From: Streptomyces sp. CB00316 | Lineage (GTDB): Bacteria > Actinomycetota > Actinomycetes > Streptomycetales > Streptomycetaceae | NCBI RefSeq assembly: GCF_001905595.1 | Contig: NZ_LIXI01000010.1 | Coordinates: 269,857-333,856, forward strand | Direction: 5' to 3' | Length of the DNA stretch: 64,000 bases | Shown: piece by piece, positions 1-8,914 of the stretch | Layout of the letters: each line of letters starts with the position of its first letter | How positions within the stretch are numbered: position 1 is the stretch's first letter | Notes under the pieces: generated by a model | What the model was told of the DNA's origin: nothing | Seen by the model: the letters and a program-made list of their open reading frames with translations, nothing else | Database searches by the model: none | Position numbers and translations under genes: made by a program

Positions 1-2
1 GC

Positions 3-1130
3 GCCTCCGCCCCCCTCTCCTGCCAGGACCCCGCCGCCTTCGCGCAGAGCCCCACCGACTCCCCCGCCCACCCCACGGCCGCGTACAAGGAGCGGCGCAT
101 CGCCGAGGCCCGGGCGTACGCGCGGGGCTGCGAGCAGCACGCGGGCGAGGCGCTGCGCCACTACACCTCGCTCAACAACGCCCGTGACCTGGAGGTGCTG
201 CGCGCAGCCCTCGGGGACGAGCGCCTCACCTTCATGGGCGCCTCGTACGGCACGTACCTGGGTTCCTTGTACGCGACCCTCTTTCCCTCACGCGTACGCC
301 GTATGGTCTTCGATTCCGCGGTCGACCCGGACCCGGAGCAGATCTGGTACCGCTCCAACCTCGACCAGTCACTGGCCTTCGAGTCCCGCTGGGAGGACTT
401 CCGGCGGTGGGTCGCCAAGCACGACGACGTGTACGGGCTCGGCTCCACGCCCGAGGCCGTGCAGCGCCACTACGACGACGTCCGCACCGCTCTCGCCGCA
501 AAGCCGGCGGGCGGGAAGGTGGGGCCGGGGCAGTTCCACGCGGCGTTCCGGGAGGCGGCGTACTACGACGACTACTGGGCGATGCGGGCCACCGCCCTCT
601 CCGAGTACGTCCGGGGCAACGCGGAGCCGCTGGTCACCCAGATGTCGCCGCGCGCGATCACGGCGAAGGACGACGAGAACGCCCGGGCCGTCTACACCGC
701 GATCGAGTGCAACGACGCGCCCTGGCCCGAGGAGTGGGAGGTGTGGGACCGCGACCACACCGACCTCGCCCGTATCGCCCCGTTCCAGACGTGGGACAAC
801 GCCTTCACCAACCTGCCGTGCGCCTTCTGGCCCGCGCCCCGGCAGCAGCCCAGGGACGTCTCCACCGGGTGGGGCGAGCTGCCGCCGGTGCTGATCCTGG
901 CGGCGGAGCGCGATGCGGCGACCCCGTACAAGGGGGCCCTGGAGCTCCAGCGGCGGCTGCGCGGCGCGGTGCTCGTGACCGAGCGGGACGCGGGGACGCA
1001 CGGCGTCGGCGGGGCCGGGAACACCTGCGTGGACGACCATCTGCGGCGCTATCTGCTGACGGGCGCGACGCCGGCGGGGGACGCGGAGTGCGCCCCGCGC
1101 GCGGAGCCGAACCCCGTCTCGCTGGACTAG
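3..1130 (+). CDS. Secreted alpha/beta hydrolase, tripeptidyl-aminopeptidase type (5' end outside window)
   Basis: The frame is open from the first bases of the window, so the start and the expected signal peptide are missing; 375 residues are visible. The nucleophile elbow GASYGT lies near visible residue 81. The C-terminal part has the TAP-like pattern PVLILAAERD (acid) followed by DAGTHGV (histidine), completing a Ser-Asp-His triad. Cysteines such as SCQD, GCEQ, IECND and NTCVDD suggest disulfides of an exported enzyme. The family (SlpD/SlpE-like mycelium-associated peptidases) removes tripeptides from the N-termini of secreted proteins. Family assignment is good; the substrate is inferred. 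A perfect palindrome follows the stop. Confidence 0.85.
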   Translation, partial: ASAPLSCQDPAAFAQSPTDSPAHPTAAYKERRIAEARAYARGCEQHAGEALRHYTSLNNARDLEVLRAALGDERLTFMGASYGTYLGSLYATLFPSRVRRMVFDSAVDPDPEQIWYRSNLDQSLAFESRWEDFRRWVAKHDDVYGLGSTPEAVQRHYDDVRTALAAKPAGGKVGPGQFHAAFREAAYYDDYWAMRATALSEYVRGNAEPLVTQMSPRAITAKDDENARAVYTAIECNDAPWPEEWEVWDRDHTDLARIAPFQTWDNAFTNLPCAFWPAPRQQPRDVSTGWGELPPVLILAAERDAATPYKGALELQRRLRGAVLVTERDAGTHGVGGAGNTCVDDHLRRYLLTGATPAGDAECAPRAEPNPVSLD

Positions 1131-1140
1131 GAAAGCGGAA

Positions 1141-1172
1141 GGGCCCTGCCGGAGTGCACTCCGGCAGGGCCC
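1141..1172 (+). terminator. Perfect-palindrome terminator
   Basis: A 32-bp perfect inverted repeat (16 + 16, beginning GGGCCCTGCCGGAGTG) starts 10 bases after the hydrolase stop. It could also serve the convergent hemQ gene. Confidence 0.8.
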
Positions 1173-1272
1173 TCGAGCCGAACCCGGTGTCGCTGGAACG
1201 GCGGGCGGCACGGTCGGTGCCTGGTGCCCGTCTTCTGATCTTCCGGGTTGGGGTGGTGCGGGAACTCGCTGG

Positions 1273-2001
1273 CTATGCGAGCCCGGCCACCAGGTCTTCG
1301 ACGCTCTTCCTGCGGCCCGTGTAGAACGGGACCTCCTCGCGCACGTGGAGCCGTGCCTCGGAGGCGCGCAGGTGACGCATCAGGTCGACGATGCGGTACA
1401 GCTCGTCCGCCTCGAAGGCGAGGACCCACTCGTAGTCGCCGAGCGAGAACGAGGCGACGGTGTTGGCGCGGACGTCGGGGTAGCCCCGGGCCATCTTGCC
1501 GTGGTCCGCGAGCATGCGGCGGCGGTCCTCGTCGGGCAGCAGGTACCAGTCGTAGGACCGGACGAAGGGGTAGACGCTGATGTAGTCGCGGGGCGTCTCG
1601 TCGGCGAGGAACGCCGGGACGTGCGACTTGTTGAACTCGGCGGGCCGGTGCAGGGCCATGTTCGACCAGACCGGTTCCAGAGCGCGCCCGAGCTTCGTGC
1701 GGCGGAAGAGGTTGTACGCCTCCTGGAGTTCGTCCGAGGTCTCCGCGTGCCACCAGATCATCAGGTCCGCGTCCGCGCGCAGACCCGAGACGTCGTAGGT
1801 GCCGCGCACGGTGATGTCCTTGGCCGCGAGCTGGTCGAACAGCTCCTGGACCTCGTCCGCGTACCCCGCCCGGTCCAGCGGCAGTGCGTCGCGCAGTTTG
1901 AAGACCGACCAGAGGGTGTAGCGGATGACCTCGTTGAGGTCCTTGGCCTTCTTTCCGGCGTTCGGACTCTTGCTGGATGTCACAGTCTCAGGAGCACTCA
2001 T
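1273..2001 (-). CDS. hemQ: Coproheme decarboxylase HemQ (chlorite-dismutase family)
   Basis: The 242-residue protein belongs to the chlorite-dismutase-like HemQ family, which converts Fe-coproporphyrin III (coproheme) to haem b by two decarboxylations, the last step of the coproporphyrin-dependent route of Gram-positive bacteria. Family landmarks are YTLWSVFKLRD near the N-terminus, DLMIWWHAET, the YPFVRSYDWYLLP stretch holding the catalytic tyrosine region, and ADHGKMAR, which should hold the proximal histidine ligand. The start is the ATG at 2001, giving MSAPETV. An upstream extension would run into the preceding hemG gene, whose stop ends 4 bases before this ATG. The tight spacing indicates one hemG-hemQ transcript. 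Confidence 0.93.
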   Translation of the reverse strand: MSAPETVTSSKSPNAGKKAKDLNEVIRYTLWSVFKLRDALPLDRAGYADEVQELFDQLAAKDITVRGTYDVSGLRADADLMIWWHAETSDELQEAYNLFRRTKLGRALEPVWSNMALHRPAEFNKSHVPAFLADETPRDYISVYPFVRSYDWYLLPDEDRRRMLADHGKMARGYPDVRANTVASFSLGDYEWVLAFEADELYRIVDLMRHLRASEARLHVREEVPFYTGRRKSVEDLVAGLA

Positions 2002-2005
2002 ACGG

Positions 2006-3469
2006 CTATTGTCCCGCCTCGCTCCCGGTGCCCTGAACCAGGGTGGGCGTGGCGATGATCTCCCCCGCGATCTCGTCGGCCGCGCGCTGCGCGCTCGCGA
2101 TGCAGGCGGGGATGCCGACTCCGTCGTAGACCGCGCCGCAGACCCGTAGGGCGGGCAGCTTCGCCACCTCGTCGCGGATGCGGGCGACCCGGTTGTGGTG
2201 GCCGACCGGGTACTGCGGCAGTCCGCCGATCCAGCGGGTGACCTCGGTGTCGACGGGGCGTGCGGCAAGTGCGGTGGCCGCTCGGAGGTCGCGCAGGGAA
2301 ACGGCGACGAGTTCGCCGTCCTCGCGATGGAGGTGGTCCTCCTCGCCGTAGCGGCCGACGGAGGTGCGGAGCACGAAGAGGTCGGGGGCGGCGTCGGCGA
2401 CCCACTGCCACTTGTTGCTGGAGAAGGTGGACGCCTTGATGGTGCGGCCGTCGACAGGCGGTACGAGGAAGCCGGAGCGGCCGCGCAGGGCTTCGTACGC
2501 CTCGATGTCGGTACGGCGGAAGGCCAGGGTGACCAGTGCCATCGACGCGTACTCGACGCCGGTCAGCTCGGCGGAGGCGGCCGGGGACTCGGCGGCGAGC
2601 AGGGTGGAGGCGGACCAGGCGGGGGTGGCCAGGACGATGCCGTCGGCGGTGATCACCCCGTTGTCGGTGCGGACCGCCCAGCCCGCGTCCGTCCGGGTCA
2701 GGCCGAGGACGGGTGTCTCGGTGAGGATCGCGCCGCCCGCGACCCGTACGGCGTTGGCCACCGCGTCCGGCAGGGTGCCGATGCCGCCCTCGATGCCCTG
2801 GAAGACGGGGCCGGCCTGCTGCCGGGCCGTCGCGCGCTCCTGGATGCGGCGGACGGCCTCCAGCAGTGGGCCGCCCTCCTTCACCGCTTCGAAGAGCTGC
2901 GGTACGGCGGCCCGCATCGAGATCCGGTAGGCGTCGCCCGCGTAGACCCCGCCGAGGAGGGGCTCCACCAGGCGGTCGACGACCTCGCGGCCGAGCCGGT
3001 CGGCGACGTACGCGCCGACGGCCACGTCGTCGCCGACGGGGGTCGGGGTGAGGTCGCGCTCCTCGGCGATCCGGGCGAGGCCTTCGGGGGACAGCACCCC
3101 GTCGAGGGCCGCCGGGTCGCCGGGGACGCCCATGACGTGCCCCTTGGGCATCGGGCGCAGCGCGTCGCGCGTCCAGAGGGAGGCGGTCGCGGTGGCGGGC
3201 GGCTGGAGGCGGTCGCCGAGGCCGACCGCCTCGGCCAGCGAGACCGCCTCGGGGCGGCGGGCGAGCATCGACTCGGCGCCGAGGTCGACCTGGACGCCCG
3301 CGACCTCGCCGGTCATGAGCTTGCCGCCGAGCCGGTCCGTCGCCTCCAGGAGCGTGACCCGCAGGCCGGTGGCGACCAGGCGGTGGGCGGCGGCCAGTCC
3401 GGCGATGCCTCCGCCGATGACGACGACGTGGCGGGCGGACGGGTCCGCATCCTGATGTGAACGCTGCAT
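2006..3469 (-). CDS. hemG: Protoporphyrinogen/coproporphyrinogen III oxidase
   Basis: A 487-residue flavoprotein of the HemY/CgoX family that oxidises coproporphyrinogen III (or protoporphyrinogen IX) to the porphyrin with oxygen. The N-terminus has the Rossmann FAD motif VVVIGGGIAGLAAAH followed by the acidic LLEATDRLGGK strand. The C-terminus has the second FAD-contact region, RVCGAVYDGVGIPACI. It lies directly upstream of hemQ in the same direction, which supports the coproporphyrin-dependent pathway, so cgoX would also be a fair name. It is divergent from the lipoprotein gene at 3596; the roughly 125 bases between them should hold both promoters. Confidence 0.92.
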   Translation of the reverse strand: MQRSHQDADPSARHVVVIGGGIAGLAAAHRLVATGLRVTLLEATDRLGGKLMTGEVAGVQVDLGAESMLARRPEAVSLAEAVGLGDRLQPPATATASLWTRDALRPMPKGHVMGVPGDPAALDGVLSPEGLARIAEERDLTPTPVGDDVAVGAYVADRLGREVVDRLVEPLLGGVYAGDAYRISMRAAVPQLFEAVKEGGPLLEAVRRIQERATARQQAGPVFQGIEGGIGTLPDAVANAVRVAGGAILTETPVLGLTRTDAGWAVRTDNGVITADGIVLATPAWSASTLLAAESPAASAELTGVEYASMALVTLAFRRTDIEAYEALRGRSGFLVPPVDGRTIKASTFSSNKWQWVADAAPDLFVLRTSVGRYGEEDHLHREDGELVAVSLRDLRAATALAARPVDTEVTRWIGGLPQYPVGHHNRVARIRDEVAKLPALRVCGAVYDGVGIPACIASAQRAADEIAGEIIATPTLVQGTGSEAGQ

Positions 3470-3595
3470 GGGTCCACTCTCTCAAACCCTTTCCGGGCAC
3501 CGACCGTGACCACTTCGAAACCCACGGCCGGAAACCGGTTCGGGAGGGCCCACGTCGAACCGGCAGTATCAACACGCGTCCTGGGGGGACCTGTT

Positions 3596-4597
3596 ATGAA
3601 CAGCGATAACGATCACCGCTTCCACCACCGCCGCTCCCGTCTCCGTGCCGCCCTGGCGGCAGGTGCGCTCGGCGCGGTGCTGCTCGTCGGCGGCTGCGGC
3701 GCCGGCGGCAGCGCGTCCGACGAGAGCGCGGGGTCGAGCGACCTCAAGGCCGGCGCGCAGAAGGGGCTCGTGGACGAGCAGTACGCCCCGGAGGGCGCGG
3801 CGGCGTCCGCCGCTCCGGCGGGGGCGAAGGCGGAGGCGGAGGACGGCAAGCAGGAGGACAAGGCGCCGAAGCCGGGGGCCGCGGGCAGCCATGTCATCCG
3901 GACCGCCGAGCTCCTCGTCGAGGTGAAGAGCGCACCGAAGGCGGCCGCCGCCGCCCGGAGCGCGGTGGAGGCGAGCGGGGGCCTGGTGGCGTCCGAGAAC
4001 ACCGAGCGGATCGACGACCGGCACGAGTCCTCGAACCTCGTGCTGCGCGTACCGCAGGACAGCTACCAGGAGGTGCTGCGCAAGCTCACCGGCTCCGGGA
4101 AGCTGCTCTCCCGCTCCTCGAACGCGAAGGACGTCACCGACCAGGTCGTCGACGTGGAGAGCCGGATCGCCACCCAGCGCGCGAGTGTGAAGCGGGTACG
4201 GGAGCTGATGGACCAGGCGGAGAAGATCACCGATGTCGTCGCCCTGGAGGGTGAGCTGAGCAGCCGTCAGGCCGATCTGGAGTCGCTGCTGGCCCAGCAG
4301 TCGAGCCTGGAGGACCGCACCTCGCTGGCGACGATCACGCTGGAGCTGACCGAGCCGGACGCCCCGCGCAAGGACGGGACGGACGACGACCCGGGGTTCA
4401 TGGACGCACTGGGCGGCGGCTGGGACGCGTTCGTGACGATGTTCCGGTGGATCGCGGTGGCGATCGGCGCCTCGGCCCCGTTCCTGGTGACGGCCGCGCT
4501 GCTGCTGGTGCTGTGGCGGGTGCTGCGCGCGCGCCGGCGGGCCCGTACGGGCCCGCCGGCACCGAAGCCGGAGCCGGAGACCACTCCGGCCGCCTGA
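3596..4597 (+). CDS. DUF4349 lipoprotein
   Basis: A 333-residue predicted lipoprotein. An arginine-rich N-terminus and hydrophobic stretch end in a lipobox, LLVGGC, so the mature protein would start at that cysteine. A low-complexity Ala/Glu/Lys linker follows, then the DUF4349 core (SHVIRTAELLVEVK, then coiled-coil-like repeats around RIATQRASVKRVRELMDQA). One transmembrane helix near the C-terminus (APFLVTAALLLVLW) is followed by a basic tail. The ATG at 3596 is chosen because GGGGGG precedes it at good spacing and because upstream residues would bury the signal peptide. The function is unknown; members are envelope proteins. Confidence 0.85.
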   Translation: MNSDNDHRFHHRRSRLRAALAAGALGAVLLVGGCGAGGSASDESAGSSDLKAGAQKGLVDEQYAPEGAAASAAPAGAKAEAEDGKQEDKAPKPGAAGSHVIRTAELLVEVKSAPKAAAAARSAVEASGGLVASENTERIDDRHESSNLVLRVPQDSYQEVLRKLTGSGKLLSRSSNAKDVTDQVVDVESRIATQRASVKRVRELMDQAEKITDVVALEGELSSRQADLESLLAQQSSLEDRTSLATITLELTEPDAPRKDGTDDDPGFMDALGGGWDAFVTMFRWIAVAIGASAPFLVTAALLLVLWRVLRARRRARTGPPAPKPEPETTPAA

Positions 4598-4664
4598 GGC
4601 CCCGGCGCCGTAGCCTGGGCTCCCTGACGGCTGACACGGCCGGCACGGCGAAAGGGACCCGGAC

Positions 4665-6053
4665 ATGGCAGCGGAGCGACTCGTGGTCATCGGCGGCGAC
4701 GCGGCGGGCATGTCCGCCGCGTCGCAGGCCCGCAGGCTGAAGGGGCCGGACGAGCTGGAGATCATCGCCTTCGAGCGCTCCGCGTTCACCTCGTACTCCG
4801 CCTGCGGCATCCCGTACTGGGTGAGCGGGGACGTCGAGGGGCCGGACGACCTGATCGCCCGGACGCCCGAGGAGCACCGGGAGCGGGACATCGATCTGCG
4901 GATGCGCACCGAGGTCACGGAGATCGACGTGGCGGGGCAGCGGGTGCGGGCGCTGGACCGGGAGAGCGGGGACGCGTACTGGACGGGCTTCGACAAGCTG
5001 GTGATCGCCACCGGGGCCCGTCCGGTCCGCCCGGAGCTGCCCGGCATCGACGCACCGGGCGTGCACGGGGTGCAGACCCTGGGCGACGGGCAGGCGCTCC
5101 TGGACTCGCTGGACTCCGTGGGCTCCGAGGGGCGCCGACGGGCGGTCGTGGTGGGCGCCGGGTACATCGGCGTCGAGATGGCCGAGGCGATGCTGAGGCG
5201 CGGCTTCGAGGTGACGGTCCTCAACCGGGGCGAGCAGCCGATGGCGACGCTCGACCCGGACATGGGCGCGCTCGTCCACGACGCGATGGACGGGCTCGGC
5301 ATCACCACGGTCAACGGCGCCTCCGTCACCAAGATCCTCACGGGTCCGGACGGCCGCGTCAGCGAGGTGGCGACGGAGGAGCGGACCTACCCGGCGGATG
5401 TGGTCGTCCTCGGCATCGGCGTGGAGCCGGAGGCGGAGCTGGCCCGGGAGGCGGGTCTCACGGTGGGGCCGCACGGCGGCCTCCTCACCGACCTGGCGAT
5501 GCGGGCGGTGGGCCACGAGAACATCTGGGCGGGCGGCGACTGCGTGGAGGTCCTGGACCTGGTGGCGGGCCGCAGCCGGCACATCGCGCTGGGCACCCAC
5601 GCCAACAAGCACGGCCAGGTCATCGGGTCGAACGTCGGCGGCGGCTACGGCACGTTCCCGGGTGTCGTCGGTACGGCGGTGAGCAAGGTCTGCGACCTGG
5701 AGATCGCCCGGACCGGGCTGCGGGAGAAGGACGCCCGTGCGGTCGGGCTGCGCTATGTCACGGCGACCATCGAGTCGACGCAGCGGGCGGGGTACTACCC
5801 GGGGGCGAAGCCGATGACGGTGAAGATGATCGCGGAGCTGCGTACGGGGCGGCTGCTCGGGGTGCAGATCGTCGGCCGCGAGGGGGCGGCCAAGCGCGTG
5901 GACGTGGCGGCGGTGGCGCTGACGGCCGGGATGACGGTGGAGCAGATGACGGCGCTGGACCTCGGTTACGCCCCGCCGTTCTCGCCGGTCTGGGACCCGG
6001 TCCTGGTGGCGGCCCGCAAGACGGTGGCGGCGGTGCGGGGCGCGGGAAGCTGA
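4665..6053 (+). CDS. FAD-dependent pyridine nucleotide-disulfide oxidoreductase, CoA-disulfide-reductase-like
   Basis: A 462-residue flavoprotein. The FAD motif LVVIGGDAAGMSAAS is at the N-terminus. SYSACGIPYWVSG near residue 45 carries the single redox cysteine typical of CoA-disulfide reductase, NADH oxidase and persulfide reductase relatives. A second Rossmann motif, AVVVGAGYIGVEMAE, binds NAD(P)H. IWAGGDCVEV is the C-terminal FAD contact, followed by the dimerisation domain. It probably reduces CoA disulfide, a persulfide or oxygen; sequence alone does not decide which. It ends 31 bases from the convergent hemE stop. Confidence 0.85.
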   Translation: MAAERLVVIGGDAAGMSAASQARRLKGPDELEIIAFERSAFTSYSACGIPYWVSGDVEGPDDLIARTPEEHRERDIDLRMRTEVTEIDVAGQRVRALDRESGDAYWTGFDKLVIATGARPVRPELPGIDAPGVHGVQTLGDGQALLDSLDSVGSEGRRRAVVVGAGYIGVEMAEAMLRRGFEVTVLNRGEQPMATLDPDMGALVHDAMDGLGITTVNGASVTKILTGPDGRVSEVATEERTYPADVVVLGIGVEPEAELAREAGLTVGPHGGLLTDLAMRAVGHENIWAGGDCVEVLDLVAGRSRHIALGTHANKHGQVIGSNVGGGYGTFPGVVGTAVSKVCDLEIARTGLREKDARAVGLRYVTATIESTQRAGYYPGAKPMTVKMIAELRTGRLLGVQIVGREGAAKRVDVAAVALTAGMTVEQMTALDLGYAPPFSPVWDPVLVAARKTVAAVRGAGS

Positions 6054-6084
6054 CGAGGCCTCCCGCGCCGCGATACGCCTGCCG

Positions 6085-7170
6085 TCAGCGCGCGCTCTGC
6101 TCGTGCACGTACTCCACGAGCCGGGTGAGCGCGTCCGGGTCCATGGTCGGCATGACGCCGTGGCCCAGGTTGAAGATGTGGCCCTCCAGACCGGCGGCCT
6201 GGTCCAGCACCTCGCGGGTCTTCTCCTCGACGGCCGGGGTCGGCGCGAAGAGCACGGCCGGGTCCAGGTTGCCCTGGAGCGCCTTGCCGGGGCCGACGCG
6301 GCGGGCGGCCTCGTCCAGCGGGACCCGCCAGTCGACGCCGACGACGTCCGCCCCGGCCTCGCCCATCAGCCCGAGGAGCTCGCCGGTGCCGACGCCGAAG
6401 TGGATGCGGGGGACGCCGTACGGGGCGACGGCGTCGAAGACCTTGGCCGAGGCGGGGAGCACGGCGCGGCGGTAGTCGGCGGGGGCCAGGGCGCCGACCC
6501 AGGAGTCGAAGAGCTGGACGGCGGAGGCGCCGGCCTCGATCTGGACCTTGAGGAAGGCGCCGGTGATCTCGGCGAGCCGGTCCACGAGGTCGGCCCAGAG
6601 CTGCGGGTCGCCGTACATCATGGCCTTGGTGCGCTCGTGGTTGCGCGAGGGGCCGCCCTCAACGAGGTAGCTGGCCAGGGTGAAGGGAGCCCCGGCGAAG
6701 CCGATGAGCGGGATGGCGCCCAGCTCGGCGGTGAGCATGCCGATGGCCTCGGTGACGTACGGGACGTCCTCGGGGGTGAGGTCGCGCAGCCGGGCCAGGT
6801 CGGCGCGGGTGCGGATGGGCTCGGCGATGACGGGGCCGACGCCGGGCTTGATGTCGAGGTCGATTCCGATGGCCTTCAGCGGCACCACGATGTCGCTGAA
6901 GTAGATCGCGGCGTCGACCTTGTGGCGGCGTACGGGCTGGAGCGTGATCTCGGTGACCAGCTCCGGCATCATGCAGGAGTCGAGCATCGCGATGCCCTCG
7001 CGGACCTTCAGGTACTCGGGCAGCGAGCGCCCCGCCTGCCGCATGAACCAGACCGGCGTGTGCGGCACGGGTTCGCGCCGGCATGCCTTCAGGAACGCCG
7101 AGTCCTGCGTGGCGTCGTTGCTGGCGGCGGTCGTCGTCTGCTGGCCCGTGGGGCTGGTGTTGGCACTCAC
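6085..7170 (-). CDS. hemE: Uroporphyrinogen decarboxylase
   Basis: The 361-residue enzyme decarboxylates the four acetate side chains of uroporphyrinogen III to give coproporphyrinogen III, the substrate of the HemG/HemQ branch encoded nearby. Diagnostic features are PVWFMRQAGRSLPEY (substrate-binding loop) near the N-terminus, YFSDIVVPLKAIG, IGFAGAPFTLASYL, and FNLGHGVMPTMDP close to the C-terminus. The GTG at 7170 (VSANTSP) is preferred because relatives begin MSAN; an in-frame ATG exists at 7191. It is divergent from the DUF3000 gene. Confidence 0.95.
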   Translation of the reverse strand: MSANTSPTGQQTTTAASNDATQDSAFLKACRREPVPHTPVWFMRQAGRSLPEYLKVREGIAMLDSCMMPELVTEITLQPVRRHKVDAAIYFSDIVVPLKAIGIDLDIKPGVGPVIAEPIRTRADLARLRDLTPEDVPYVTEAIGMLTAELGAIPLIGFAGAPFTLASYLVEGGPSRNHERTKAMMYGDPQLWADLVDRLAEITGAFLKVQIEAGASAVQLFDSWVGALAPADYRRAVLPASAKVFDAVAPYGVPRIHFGVGTGELLGLMGEAGADVVGVDWRVPLDEAARRVGPGKALQGNLDPAVLFAPTPAVEEKTREVLDQAAGLEGHIFNLGHGVMPTMDPDALTRLVEYVHEQSAR

Positions 7171-7262
7171 GCACCAAATCTTCGCACGCATGGCGAAGGA
7201 GCCCGGCGCCGCACGGGTGTCTCTCCCTGCACGAGGCGCGCGTTCCGCCTACTCTTCCCGGC

Positions 7263-7922
7263 ATGGCTCCGGCTCAGGGACAATTTTCCGATCATTCCGA
7301 TGGCGCTGACAGCAAGGACAGTGCGGAGGGTACTTCCGGTCCGCCCGCGTTCCGGTCTGCGGTCGACGCGTTGCGCTCGGCCCGGCTCCGCCCGGAGCTG
7401 GAGGTGGAGACCACACGGCCCCCGCAGCGCCTGGCGCCCCACGCGTACGCCTTGGAGGCGGCGGTGGTCGACGGCGAGGACGATCTCGCGGACGGCCGGC
7501 TCGTCCTGCTGCACGATCCGGCGGGGCACGACGCCTGGCAGGGCGCCTTCCGGCTGGTGACGTTGGTGCGGGCCGAGCTGGAGCCGGAGATGGCCGCCGA
7601 TCCGCTGCTGCCGGAGGTGTGCTGGTCCTGGCTGACCGGGGCGCTGGACGCGCGCGGATTGTCGTACGGGGAAGCCGGAGGGACGGTGACACGCGCCGGA
7701 TCGCACTACTTCGGTGCGCTGTCCGCGCGCCGTCCGGCGACGCAGATCGAGATCCGGGCCTCGTGGACGCCGCGCGAGGGGCGCGGCGGGGTGCCGGACG
7801 CGGCATCGCACCTGATGGCCTGGGGTGATCTGCTCTGCCAGATCGCGGGGCTGCCGCCGTCGGACCCGACGGAAGCCGCGGTGGTGACGCTGCCGCAGCG
7901 GCGCGGGCCGCAGGTTTCGTAA
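7263..7922 (+). CDS. DUF3000 family protein
   Basis: The 219-residue cytoplasmic protein matches the actinobacterial DUF3000 family, recognised by FRSAVDALRSARLRPELEVE, the core LPEVCWSWLTGALDARG, and SHYFGALSARRPATQIEIRASWTP. No catalytic motif is visible. The ATG at 7263 is used; earlier in-frame codons would run into the divergent hemE start. In related genomes it usually sits between hemE and the LuxR response regulator, as here. Its function is unknown. Confidence 0.85.
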   Translation: MAPAQGQFSDHSDGADSKDSAEGTSGPPAFRSAVDALRSARLRPELEVETTRPPQRLAPHAYALEAAVVDGEDDLADGRLVLLHDPAGHDAWQGAFRLVTLVRAELEPEMAADPLLPEVCWSWLTGALDARGLSYGEAGGTVTRAGSHYFGALSARRPATQIEIRASWTPREGRGGVPDAASHLMAWGDLLCQIAGLPPSDPTEAAVVTLPQRRGPQVS

Positions 7923-8135
7923 CACCCCGTCACCCATTTCGCACACATGCCGACTCTCTTTTCGTACAATCGATCGCGCGTCCTATTTGCCCGAATTGTT
8001 ACTCATCAAATCGTGATCTTCCTCTAAAGGAGGACGGGTCTGCTGCCGAAGAGGTCAATGACCCTTCAAGCACGGTTCGCCCCGGCTTCATCCCCCGAGC
8101 CGGCCCCCGTCCCGCCACTCCCCCCAGGAGGCCTG

Positions 8136-8798
8136 GTGTCCGTTCTCCTTGAGCAGCCCGCAAGCCTGGTCGCCTACCGCCCGAACAAGCCGACGGCCAT
8201 GGTCGTCGTGGCCGACCCGCGCGTCCGTTCCACCGTCACCCGCCATCTGTGGGCCCTCGGAGTACGTGACGTCATCGAGGCGTCGTCCATCGCGGAGGCA
8301 CGTCCCCGCGTCGGCAATCCGCGCGACATCTGCATTGCCGACGTCCACCTGCCCGACGGTTCCGGGCTGACCCTGCTGTCCGAGACCCGCGCCGCAGGCT
8401 GGCCGAACGGTCTCGCCCTCTCCGCCGCCGACGACATCGGCGCCGTTCGCAACGCCCTCGCGGGCGGCGTGAAGGGTTACGTCGTCACCGGCACCCGAAC
8501 CAACATCGGCCACCCCACCCGCCCTGGCGTCGCCCCCATCGGCGCCAATGCCGCCCGTATGCACCGCCGGCCCCCCGGGTCCCCGAGCCACCCGGGCGGC
8601 TACCGCGAACTGTCCGGACGTGAGGTGGAGGTGCTTCGCCTGGTCGCCGAAGGCCAGTCCAACAAGGCCATCGGCGTCTCGATGGGCCTCTCCGCCCTGA
8701 CCGTCAAGTCCCACCTCGCCCGCATCGCCCGCAAGCTCGGCACCGGGGACCGCGCGGGCATGGTCGCCGTCGCCCTGCGGACGGGCATCATCCACTGA
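8136..8798 (+). CDS. LuxR-family response regulator
   Basis: A 220-residue regulator with an N-terminal receiver-like domain and a C-terminal LuxR/NarL helix-turn-helix. The receiver has ICIADVHLPDGSG, whose Asp is the likely phosphoacceptor, and KGYVVTG at the conserved lysine. The DNA-binding part is LSGREVEVLRLVAEGQSNKAIG through SALTVKSHLARIARKLG. The GTG at 8136 is chosen because a perfect AGGAGG lies 4 bases upstream; an in-frame ATG at 8058, with its own weaker GAGG, would add a Pro-rich 26-residue leader. No sensor kinase gene is adjacent, so it is an orphan. The 213 bases before it are unusually AT-rich for this genome and probably hold the promoter. Confidence 0.88.
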   Translation: MSVLLEQPASLVAYRPNKPTAMVVVADPRVRSTVTRHLWALGVRDVIEASSIAEARPRVGNPRDICIADVHLPDGSGLTLLSETRAAGWPNGLALSAADDIGAVRNALAGGVKGYVVTGTRTNIGHPTRPGVAPIGANAARMHRRPPGSPSHPGGYRELSGREVEVLRLVAEGQSNKAIGVSMGLSALTVKSHLARIARKLGTGDRAGMVAVALRTGIIH

Positions 8799-8853
8799 CC
8801 CCCACCCCCGCCGGGACGTGCACCGATGCGTCTCCGGCTGGAATACGCGCATG

Positions 8854-8889
8854 GCCACCCGTCGACGGAACGTTCCGTCGACGGGTGGC
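8854..8889 (+). terminator. 36-bp perfect palindrome between response regulator and rnd
   Basis: GCCACCCGTCGACGGAAC (8854-8871) is followed immediately by its exact reverse complement to 8889. It lies 55 bases after the regulator stop and 25 bases before the RNase D start, with no T-run. It is probably a terminator; an operator for the next gene is possible. Confidence 0.65.
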
Positions 8890-8914
8890 GCGTATACACA
8901 GATACCCTTGACGC

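Noticed and set aside
8058..8135. Upstream ATG extension of the LuxR regulator
   Set aside because: The GTG at 8136 has a perfect AGGAGG, and the extension is Pro-rich and outside the receiver domain; kept only as an alternative.
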